DNA of 64,000 bases, from assembly GCF_029203305.1 (NCBI RefSeq), contig NC_089461.1, positions 558,001 to 622,000 of the forward strand, given 5' to 3'. Positions 1 to 7,465 of this stretch are shown here, one piece after another. This DNA is from Yamadazyma tenuis (taxonomy: Eukaryota; Ascomycota; Pichiomycetes; Serinales; Debaryomycetaceae). The position numbers and the translations under genes were made by a program. Numbering within the stretch: the first letter of the stretch is position 1; each line of letters starts with the position of its first letter. Below the pieces are notes generated by a model that was not told the origin of the DNA, made no database searches, and saw only the letters and a list, made by a program, of their open reading frames with translations.

Positions 1-967
1 ATGAATCGGTGATCATCAAATATTTGACAGCCCCAAGCTCAATGGCCTGCTCACATTCTTTTCTTCCGTACCAAGCCTTGTCGTTGTCCTCATTCAAGTT
101 CTTTTCAAACTCCTCGAATACCTGCACTTGTTTGGTGAACTTGGTGTCCGACAACTTTTTCTGCAAGTGAGGGTCTTGTAACGCCTCCTGCAATCCCTGG
201 AGGTATCCTGTAGACGAGTGGGCCACCACAAACTTGAACTTGTTCCGAAATAAGTCTTTGTCATCGTTCTTTTGAGCATAGGCATTTATTTGTGCCAATA
301 GACTCGATGCCATAAACCCTGGAGATGTCAATATCACCACTTTCAACTTATCCAAGTCGAAGTTCCGCAACATGGTGGTGATGATCAAGTCATAGAACTT
401 GTTCAAGCCCTTTTCGTAGTTGGAGTTGTCACCTCTGCGTTTCTTGGGAATCGACTTCTCTATCTTGGTCTTCAAAACCGTCATATTGTCAGTGATAAGA
501 CATAAGTGGGCAATGCCTTCTTCAAACACGATGGCACCAACTTCAGCCTTGGCCTCGATAGAGCACGACTGGATCACGATATTGTAGTTTATTTGGTCCC
601 ATTGATGTTTGTACACGGTTATAGGTTTGGTCAACTGTACTTCTCCAGTATGATAACTTTGAATAGGAACGTATTCGTTGGGCTCGGTGGTTTTGCCTCT
701 AATTCTCATCAGCTCATCTGAGGGATTGTATTCAACATCCTCGACGTTCAATCGGAGTGTTACCATTTTCCGTTCTTGCTTTCCCTTGTCCTTTCCACCA
801 ACTGCTGACAACCCCGACTTCTTGCTGACATTTCTGAAGGTCTGGATTTTGACATCATCCTGTTTCTGAATCAAGTTATACAACTGCCACAAGTCCTCCT
901 TGTCTTGAGGAACAAGCGTTGTATAACCACTGGAGTCCTTTTCAAACGATTGTTTTACAAGCTTCAT
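1..967 (-). CDS. DOM34: Dom34/Pelota ribosome-rescue factor, 3' end cut by window edge
   Basis: Dom34 (Pelota) is an eRF1-like factor that works with the GTPase Hbs1 to split stalled ribosomes in no-go and non-stop mRNA decay. The first 322 codons are visible; the C-terminus lies beyond the left edge. The N-terminus (MKLVKQSFEKDSSGY, then LVPQDKEDLWQLYNLI) is the Sm-like domain, which replaces the stop-codon-reading domain of eRF1. The middle part, with KVVILTSPGF and FKFVVAHSSTG, matches the family's central RNase-H-like domain. No GGQ motif is seen, as expected for Dom34. The start is the first ATG of the open frame (967-965). ARC1 lies upstream on the same strand, with its stop 91 bp away. 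Identification rests on recognisable family sequence. Confidence 0.93.
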   Translation of the reverse strand, partial: MKLVKQSFEKDSSGYTTLVPQDKEDLWQLYNLIQKQDDVKIQTFRNVSKKSGLSAVGGKDKGKQERKMVTLRLNVEDVEYNPSDELMRIRGKTTEPNEYVPIQSYHTGEVQLTKPITVYKHQWDQINYNIVIQSCSIEAKAEVGAIVFEEGIAHLCLITDNMTVLKTKIEKSIPKKRRGDNSNYEKGLNKFYDLIITTMLRNFDLDKLKVVILTSPGFMASSLLAQINAYAQKNDDKDLFRNKFKFVVAHSSTGYLQGLQEALQDPHLQKKLSDTKFTKQVQVFEEFEKNLNEDNDKAWYGRKECEQAIELGAVKYLMITDS

Positions 968-1058
968 GGATATTGTAATTAAATGCGCACTGCGAAGAGA
1001 TAACTAATAAATGTTATTAACTACATACACGCTACTGACTCCAGACTAGTGATTCACC

Positions 1059-2159
1059 CTACTTCACTTCTGCCTTTACAAGAGTTGAGTTCTTACACAA
1101 CTCACCTCTCTCATTAACCAACTTCTTTGGTTCCTGGCCTTCTTCCGTGTAAGTGACTTCAAAGTTTTCGGTGGTGGAGAAGAGTGGTTGACAGGTTTCA
1201 AAAATCTTCTTTTTAGGGTTCAATTGCTTCTCTGGCGTACCGTTGAAGTCCTCAAAGAACAACTTGTCACCAGGCTTGGAACCTTCGGGGGGGTTCACAA
1301 ATTCAACCTCAGTGGGGTTGGAAGCACACAATACCATCCCATTGGATTTAATACCTCTCATGGCCACAGGTTTCAAGTTGGCCACCACAATGACAAACCT
1401 TTGTTGCATTTGTTCCAAAGGAATGTACTTGACTAAACCTGAACAGATGGTTCTAGGTTCTTCTTCACCCACGTCAATGGTAGAAACGTAAAGAGAATCA
1501 GCGTTGGGGTGCTTGATGGCCTTTTGGATGAATCCCACTCTGAAGTCGATTAAACTTGGGCTTGGAGGCTTTTGGGCGGCTTTTTCAGCAGCAGCCTTTT
1601 CGGCGTTGGCCTTGGCTTTAGCAGCCTTAGCAGCCTTTTTGGCATCAGCTTTAGCCTTCTTTTCTTCTTCCGTCACTTCTTTCTTGTTATCCTTCTGGTC
1701 GGCATCTTGCTTCTTTGGTGCTTCTGGCTTGGTAGAGGCCACAGGAGCAGCCTTAGGAGCGTCTTCCTTCTTTTTCTTTTCCTTGATTTCTCTGGGAAGC
1801 TCCAAGTCCTTGTTGACTTCAAATTTGTCTTTGTGGTCAGTCAAGTTCTGGATCAAGTCTCCCCATCTGACAACGTGTCTGTAGTTGACAAAGTCCTCGG
1901 GCTTAAAAGACTTGATGGTGGGCAAAATTGAGTCGAATAACGTCAAGTCTACCTTGTTAAGCTCGTTGCCTAATAAGTAGGTGGAGGATCTCAAGGTGTC
2001 GTTGATGGTGACCAACGAATCACTCTCGTTCACCCGCAAGGATAAGGTGGAAAACTGGGATGCTAACGCTTGTTGTTCTTTGGTTAAGTCTTTGGAAGCG
2101 TTAATTAAAGTGGACATGTTAAACTTGAGTCTGCTAAAGATTTTGTTCATTGGATTCAT
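1059..2159 (-). CDS. ARC1: Arc1, tRNA-binding cofactor of methionyl- and glutamyl-tRNA synthetases
   Basis: Arc1 is a cytosolic scaffold that binds MetRS and GluRS through its N-terminal GST-like domain and delivers tRNA to them. The 366-residue protein has the expected order: a helical N-domain (about 1-125), a very lysine/alanine-rich linker (about 125-200), and a C-terminal EMAPII/Trbp111-type OB-fold tRNA-binding domain. That last domain starts at the family signature DFRVGFIQKAIKHPNADSLY (about 205) and continues through ICSGLVKYIP and LKPVAMRGIKS. Three in-frame ATGs lie close together (2159, 2150, 2117). I chose 2159 because it gives an N-domain length closest to the yeast protein. A TATA-like TATATA lies near 2285-2292 upstream. 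Confidence 0.95.
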   Translation of the reverse strand: MNPMNKIFSRLKFNMSTLINASKDLTKEQQALASQFSTLSLRVNESDSLVTINDTLRSSTYLLGNELNKVDLTLFDSILPTIKSFKPEDFVNYRHVVRWGDLIQNLTDHKDKFEVNKDLELPREIKEKKKKEDAPKAAPVASTKPEAPKKQDADQKDNKKEVTEEEKKAKADAKKAAKAAKAKANAEKAAAEKAAQKPPSPSLIDFRVGFIQKAIKHPNADSLYVSTIDVGEEEPRTICSGLVKYIPLEQMQQRFVIVVANLKPVAMRGIKSNGMVLCASNPTEVEFVNPPEGSKPGDKLFFEDFNGTPEKQLNPKKKIFETCQPLFSTTENFEVTYTEEGQEPKKLVNERGELCKNSTLVKAEVK

Positions 2160-3674
2160 CAGTTGAGAATGCGAAAAAATTGGATGGGAGAGTTAGGCAG
2201 GGCACGCTTCTTGATAGATGAAGTGAAGAGGAGGAAAGAGTATGAATGAAGATTGTTAATGAGGTGATGAAGAGAATGAAAGGGTATATATCAACGGAGG
2301 AATGGCTGTAGAACGTAGTTAGAGTAATTGGTTGGCTGGAGTTGGATCTGTTGAATGGAAAAGGCGGTATAGGCTCACTGCCCCTCTTCACGTCAGCGGT
2401 GAACATAAATAGTAGGTTGTTTATTGGTAACAATATATAGGAGTTGGTGGGGAATTTGTGATATGTCAAATATGGTTGATTTCGTTAATAGCCTTCATAA
2501 TTGATTTGAAGGCAGCAGAAAGGTCCGCCACCGTAAAAGAAAAGTCACAAATCCAGCAGAATCTTTGATTGCGAATAGAACTAGAAACATTGGGTCAAAA
2601 CGAGAATAGGCAACGGGCCATGTCAAGGAGCGAAAGAACAAACGGTAGGGAACAGAAGGTGAAACACAGGTCTATGTTCAAAAACAACCACCAAGATCAA
2701 GAACTAAAGCAAACAAGTCAAACTTGTGATCATATGGACCAAGATTTATAGCAGTTTAGTGGTGCACACGATGTTTTAAACATAGGATACTGTGCAGTCA
2801 AACCTAAAAAAGTTAAACCTGTTCTTAAGGCAATAGCTAGCTCTACAAAAGACATTGCCTTTACCGATACAAGCGAGGCGGTTAGGCGGATTTGTCCTTG
2901 GAAACCTTAAAAGAATCTAGAAACAGGCCACTGGTAGTGCTATCCACAACATGTCCACCTCAAACGAAGTAGACACCCCCGGAGATGCCGGAGACCAAAT
3001 ATCGGCCATGAATAGTGCATTTTATACTTCACACCCAAGATTGAACTTGTGCAATCTTTAGATCAAGAATCCATAGGCTCTATTGTTTCGGGCGGCTACA
3101 AGTCTCCTGGCGGGTAACTTGCATGCCAGGCCCCTTTTCTCCCATTTTTCACAGTCAGAGGACAAGGGAACTTGGGTGATAGGCAGAAGCTCTGGTGGTC
3201 TGATTCGCTAACAGACGAACCTCGCCAAGAGGCACTTTACCACCATTCACACGGTAATATAATGGGGAAGATTTGACGAGGGTTGCCGCCAAGGCCGATG
3301 TAATAGGAGACAAACTCCAAGCAAGGCAAAGAACTCTCCACTGCGTGTATGACGGACGCGTATCTGTAGAGCGAATGATGTGAGTCTGTGATGCAAGGCA
3401 GGCATATATAGCCGGATGTGTACATTGATTAGCGCCGTTTTGAATTGGAAACTGCAGCCGTCACTTGCTCGAATCACAGGCCTTGACTGCATAGATACTT
3501 AAAGATTATGCAGGGAATACTAAACCGTTTGAGCAATATGTGTTACCAGTTAAATGGAAAACGGAGAAGTGTTAATCACCGTTTAGAATTATTCTCACTT
3601 TTTTTCGGCCTCTCATTTGTGGCTGCAAAATATATAACCTCACATAATAACCACCAACAGCCACACACACTACC
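2160..3674. other. Long intergenic region with no confident gene
   Basis: About 1.5 kb between the ARC1 start and the first orphan ORF. Its first few hundred bases must carry the ARC1 promoter. I see only short, unconserved-looking open frames on both strands. The one curiosity is an ATG-initiated 36-codon frame (2951-3061) that runs into a second protein-like frame after a shift; it is discussed as a possible gene relic. No tRNA, no long repeat and no transposon signature was recognised. A TATA-like ATATATAA near 3629-3636 probably belongs to the ORF at 3675. Confidence 0.5.
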
Positions 3675-4136
3675 ATGCTTGGTCTGGCCCAGTCCCAGGT
3701 GTCGTTTGTGTCTCCATCCACTATCCCCCGTTCTGCCTCCATCGGCCACCTCATGAACGCTTTCCGCATGTTGGCACAATCACATGCCTCCACCAAACCC
3801 AGGTCCTCTGACACCACCAACCAGAGAACACGACCTTTGCAGTCTCCACCCATTCAGGGTGCCACCGCCTCGCCCCAAGCACCCCCATGTGAATCGCAAA
3901 CATCCGTTACCATCTGCAGCTCGCAGTTCCACAAACGCCTCCGGAGAACAAAACACATCACTCTTAGTGGAACCAATCTCAGGTGCATCAATCTACTGGG
4001 CACCATGACCCGGGATTGCCCTGTGCCAGTGGTGGCTCCCGAACATAGAACGGCTGAATTCCCTCTCGCCCACGTAGTGTTCTTTGATAAAATAAAAGAT
4101 GGTGTGAACTGTGCGCAAGCATCAGGTGATTTCTAA
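3675..4136 (+). CDS. Unrecognised Ser/Thr/Pro-rich ORF, 153 residues
   Basis: I do not recognise this protein. It reads MLGLAQSQVSFVSPS at the start, is rich in Ser, Thr, Pro and Gln to about residue 85, and has a basic patch (KRLRRTK) near residue 90. No signal peptide or membrane segment is obvious. Support for a gene is modest: the ATG follows a TATA-like ATATATAA by about 40 bp, and the frame stays open for 462 bp. Against it, this region is GC-richer than its neighbours and carries long open frames on both strands, so open length alone means little. It shares a short motif (MNAxRxL) with the next ORF downstream, which may be chance. Confidence 0.35.
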   Translation: MLGLAQSQVSFVSPSTIPRSASIGHLMNAFRMLAQSHASTKPRSSDTTNQRTRPLQSPPIQGATASPQAPPCESQTSVTICSSQFHKRLRRTKHITLSGTNLRCINLLGTMTRDCPVPVVAPEHRTAEFPLAHVVFFDKIKDGVNCAQASGDF

Positions 4137-4490
4137 ACCACCCATTTCGAGAAGTCTGCAATAGAAGCATTTGCAGGGAAATGTTCGGACAAAAGAAACC
4201 ATGACCTTGGTGTGAGGTTCACTGATAACGGGTCTGGCAACTATACCAACAGCTGGGTCACGCGTACTGCCAAACACGTGATAGTCCCAATTGGCGGTGA
4301 GCACCCCACGTCGCGCGCGATCGGCCAACGGTACCACGAATCAGGCGGTAAACCGCCCATCGCCCCCGCCAGTGCTCGCTGCCCAGGCGGCGGGTCAGCT
4401 CCCACGGCTAAGTGTGACACCGAAATCGTACCACTCGATCTAGCACCCAGGATATTTAAGGCACACCAGGACCCTGGTTTAGCCACAAAT
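4137..4490. promoter_or_regulatory. GC-rich intergenic region with ACGCGT and CACGTG motifs
   Basis: This stretch separates two orphan ORFs and probably holds the promoter of the second. It contains an MCB-type ACGCGT (4260-4265), an E-box CACGTG (4275-4280), an adjacent CCAAT, and several CGG/CCG-rich blocks. A TATA-like ATATTTAAG lies near 4452-4460, about 30 bp before the ATG at 4491. The motifs are seen directly; their use is inferred. Confidence 0.4.
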
Positions 4491-5063
4491 ATGGTTCCTT
4501 TAATCCAGTCCGTTATCTCGGCTGAAGACCCACAAAATTCTTCGGACGAGTCCCAATATTCCAAAAACCGTCCAAGAACTCTCCAATCCATTAAAAGCAT
4601 GCTTCGCGTGTGGCAAATGAATGCGAGAAGATTTCTCGGAGAAAGCGCAGAACTTGAAAATCAGATATTTTCTCCCAACACCCACCGGCCCAGTCAAACA
4701 GACGTCCCTGGCATTGATGAAATCGAGAGTGACGAACAGAGTTTAAGTGAGGAGCAGGTTCGGCTAAGATCTTGTCAGAGAAGCAGAAGTCACTCCACGC
4801 TTTTGACACATATGGCCACTCCACTGGCATCGGCCGCACCACTGGCGGTGGGCTCGCGCCGTGGGTCGGCCGTGGCCACCCCGCGCCGTGCCAGCAGTCC
4901 CGATGAGAGCTTACGTTTCCAGCACCAGGAGTTGAAACTGCAGCTGGACGTGCAACTAGCACTGAAAGTGTCGCGATTGCGTCGACGCTTACACGAGCTC
5001 CGGCCCAAGTCACTCTCGCCCTACGCCCACATCCACTCACTGCCAGCGGGCTCCAACATTTAG
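4491..5063 (+). CDS. Unrecognised Ser/Arg-rich ORF, 190 residues, upstream of HIS5
   Basis: No family is recognised. The open frame extends upstream to 4212, but the ATG at 4491 is preferred because a TATA-like element sits just before it and the extra N-terminus looks like promoter DNA. The protein opens MVPLIQSVISAEDPQ. A basic, possibly helical stretch follows (SIKSMLRVWQMNARRFLGES, about 40-60). The middle carries several Ser-rich, basophilic-kinase-like sites (RRGS, RRAS, RSRSHS). A second predicted helix (LKLQLDVQLALKVSRLRRRL, about 150-170) precedes the C-terminus. This composition suggests a regulatory, phosphorylated cytosolic or nuclear protein, but that is inference. Long open frames on the opposite strand also exist here, so its status as a gene is uncertain. 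Confidence 0.45.
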   Translation: MVPLIQSVISAEDPQNSSDESQYSKNRPRTLQSIKSMLRVWQMNARRFLGESAELENQIFSPNTHRPSQTDVPGIDEIESDEQSLSEEQVRLRSCQRSRSHSTLLTHMATPLASAAPLAVGSRRGSAVATPRRASSPDESLRFQHQELKLQLDVQLALKVSRLRRRLHELRPKSLSPYAHIHSLPAGSNI

Positions 5064-5312
5064 TCCATCAAGTCGCCCGTCGTTTGACCGGCTGCAAATG
5101 TTACACGGATGCCCAGTCCGCAAAATTGTCCCTGGAGGTCTGGTACCACGGGTAGGCTTATTTACGATCACGACTTTCACTACAATAGATGCTAGTGTAC
5201 TTCTTTCCTCTCTTTGTAAACCCCTAAACATGCACTCTCATGTGGCTGATTCTCACTATGTGGATAATTTGCGGTTTCTTCTCAAAATCTGAATCTTTCA
5301 TCTTATCGCGAC

Positions 5313-5319
5313 TGAGTCA
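5313..5319. promoter_or_regulatory. Gcn4-type TGAGTCA site immediately upstream of HIS5 ATG
   Basis: TGAGTCA is the reverse complement of TGACTCA, the consensus of the bZIP factor Gcn4, which activates amino-acid biosynthesis genes including histidine genes. It ends eight bases before the HIS5 start codon. That is closer than usual for an activator site and probably lies inside the transcribed leader. Confidence 0.5.
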
Positions 5320-5327
5320 TAATCACC

Positions 5328-6515
5328 ATGGTAGACTTAGACAAGCTCATTAGACCCAATATCTTGACGTTGGAACCCTACAGATGTGCAAGAGATGACT
5401 ACAAGGTCGGAGTACTCCTTGATGCCAACGAAAACACCCACGGCCCCGCGTTGACAGAGGTGTCGGAGCTTGAAGATTCACTTGAGCTCAATCGGTACCC
5501 AGATCCTCACCAACACGAATTGAAGAAGAACATCGTGGACTTCCGAAACTCTCAGCCCAACGTCCACTTGAACCAGTCCTCGCCGAGGTTGGGGGTGGAA
5601 AATCTCTGTCTCGGAGTCGGTTCTGATGAGAGTATCGATATGCTCTTGCGATGCGTTTGCACTCCAGGACAAGATAAGTTACTCACATGTCCACCAACTT
5701 ATGGAATGTATTCCATTTGTGCAGTGATGAACGATGTGCCAGTGGTCAAGGTTCCCCTAACTTTCCCGGAGTTCCAGCTCGATGTCGATGCAGTGGCGAG
5801 GACAGTGGAGTCTGATCCACAAATCAAGTTGGTATACTTGACGTCTCCAGGAAATCCTACAGGAAAGTTGATTAAAGTCGATTTGGTTCTTGACCTTTTA
5901 CGCCGTTTGGCCAACCAGAACGCCTTGGTGATTGTGGATGAGGCCTATGTCGACTTCACGCTTGGTGAAGACGACGAACACAGCCAGTCGATGTCTACGT
6001 TGGTCAACCAATACGACAATTTGGTGGTGTTCCAGACGTTATCGAAATCGTTCGGTTTAGCAGGTATTCGGTTGGGAATCACCTACTGTTCCAAACAATT
6101 GTCATACTTCTTGAACGCAATGAAGTATCCCTATAACATCTCGAGTTTGACGTCGTCGGTTGCGCTTAGAGCCACAAGCACGGGCTTAAAGGTTATGCGC
6201 AAGTATGTTGATAAAATCAAGAAGGAAAGAGCACAGTTAATTGAAAACTTGCTGAACATCGAGGGAGTAGGTAGAAATATTGGAGGGTTAGACTCCAACT
6301 TCTTTTTGCTTGAGATCCTCGACAAGAATGGTGTGCCCTCCAATGAATTAGCTCATGAGTTATACACGAAGCTCGCTTCTATTGATCAAGTGGTGGTGAG
6401 ATTCCGAGGAAAAGAGTTGAACTGTACAGGAGCGTTGCGGATTTCGGTGGGTACTGCTGCCGAAAACACCGTGTTGGTTAGTAAGTTTGCTTCTGCCCTT
6501 AAAGAGTTGCGGTAA
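5328..6515 (+). CDS. HIS5: Histidinol-phosphate aminotransferase
   Basis: His5 is a PLP enzyme that transaminates imidazole-acetol phosphate with glutamate to give L-histidinol phosphate, the seventh step of histidine synthesis, in the cytosol. The 395-residue length is normal. Class I/II aminotransferase landmarks are present: the N-terminal NENTHGP loop, GSDESID, the TSPGNPTG segment, VDEAYVDF with the PLP-pairing Asp, and the Schiff-base Lys240 in SKSFGLAGIRLG. A substrate-phosphate Arg is likely in the C-terminal LRISVGT. The start codon is the first ATG of the frame, preceded by CACC. A Gcn4-type TGAGTCA sits just before it, fitting general amino-acid control. Confidence 0.97.
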   Translation: MVDLDKLIRPNILTLEPYRCARDDYKVGVLLDANENTHGPALTEVSELEDSLELNRYPDPHQHELKKNIVDFRNSQPNVHLNQSSPRLGVENLCLGVGSDESIDMLLRCVCTPGQDKLLTCPPTYGMYSICAVMNDVPVVKVPLTFPEFQLDVDAVARTVESDPQIKLVYLTSPGNPTGKLIKVDLVLDLLRRLANQNALVIVDEAYVDFTLGEDDEHSQSMSTLVNQYDNLVVFQTLSKSFGLAGIRLGITYCSKQLSYFLNAMKYPYNISSLTSSVALRATSTGLKVMRKYVDKIKKERAQLIENLLNIEGVGRNIGGLDSNFFLLEILDKNGVPSNELAHELYTKLASIDQVVVRFRGKELNCTGALRISVGTAAENTVLVSKFASALKELR

Positions 6516-6620
6516 CAAATGCAGTAGTATTTAATATATATAGACTTAAGCTTAAACCTCACTTTTCGCGACCAAAAAAACTTTTCAGTTTTTCACTTCT
6601 CAACCTTATAATCCAACCAT

Positions 6621-7355
6621 ATGGCCAGACAGAATTTCGTGGGACTTGTGGTGTCGCAGGGAAAGATGCACAAGACCGTCAAGGTAAGGGTGCAGACAAA
6701 GATCCATGACGCCAAAATCAACAAGGATGTGTTCAAGAGAAAAGACTATCTTGTGCACGACGAGGGAAACTTGTGCAAAGAAGGAGACATCGTCAGAATC
6801 GAGTCTATCCCCAAAATTTCCGCCAGAAAGTTCTTCGCCGTCGCCGAAATCAAGGTCGATAAGGGGCAGCAGTTCGCCTTATATGAGAAGTTGGCCCAAG
6901 AAAAAGTGGCTCAAGAAGAATCTCAGTTGGTGAAAGAGTTTGTCAGCCGGAGAGAAAACTTGCAAAGGGTTATCACCAAGATCGAGGACTTGAAGGCCTT
7001 GGACAGGATAGTCCACACCGCACAGACAGACCCTGATGCCAGTCGGGAAGCACTTGTAAAGCAGATCAATGAAATCAAGCAAAAGTATAACATCGATTCA
7101 TGGCCCACGGATAAGCCCGTGTTGGACTTGGAACTTACCAGCGATAAGCTCGAGTTGGCGGAGATGCAAACTAGAGAAACCCATATTCACCGGATTTTAG
7201 ATGCTTTGATGAGTGACGAAAATGCAGGCGTGAGAAAAGAAATCTTATCGAAGGTGGCCAAAAAGAACGTGGACGAGTTAAAGCCCGGTATCCAGAAAAA
7301 CATTCTAAGGAAGTACGTGTTAGACGTCCGTAATGAAGTACCTATTAAGTTCTAG
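6621..7355 (+). CDS. MRPS17: Mitochondrial small-subunit ribosomal protein uS17m
   Basis: This is the mitochondrial counterpart of bacterial S17, a primary 16S/15S rRNA-binding protein of the small mitoribosomal subunit. The S17 OB-fold occupies about residues 1-85: an N-terminal FVGLVVSQGKMHKTVKVRV strand pair, KDYLVHDEGNLCKEGDIVRI, and ISARKFFAV. As in fungal homologues, a long helical, charged C-terminal extension follows (about 90-244), well beyond the roughly 85-residue bacterial size. The stop codon is 110 bp before the TOK1 start. No strong cleavable presequence is visible, but the basic N-terminus of the S17 domain may serve for import. Confidence 0.93.
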   Translation: MARQNFVGLVVSQGKMHKTVKVRVQTKIHDAKINKDVFKRKDYLVHDEGNLCKEGDIVRIESIPKISARKFFAVAEIKVDKGQQFALYEKLAQEKVAQEESQLVKEFVSRRENLQRVITKIEDLKALDRIVHTAQTDPDASREALVKQINEIKQKYNIDSWPTDKPVLDLELTSDKLELAEMQTRETHIHRILDALMSDENAGVRKEILSKVAKKNVDELKPGIQKNILRKYVLDVRNEVPIKF

Positions 7356-7465
7356 TGGTGTATCTCATCGCTTCTCCAGCTTTTGCGATTCGCACCAATG
7401 TACATAGAAAAATTAAACATCTAATAAACAAGATACACCCTGCAAAAAAGGTATGCACGGCAGCC

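Noticed and set aside
2134..2469. 111-codon minus-strand frame upstream of and overlapping ARC1
   Set aside because: Its sequence is low in complexity and promoter-like, overlaps the ARC1 N-terminus in another frame, and resembles no family.
4591..5040. 149-codon minus-strand frame opposite the second orphan ORF
   Set aside because: GC-rich DNA gives long frames on both strands; no promoter element or recognisable sequence supports this one more than the plus-strand ORF.
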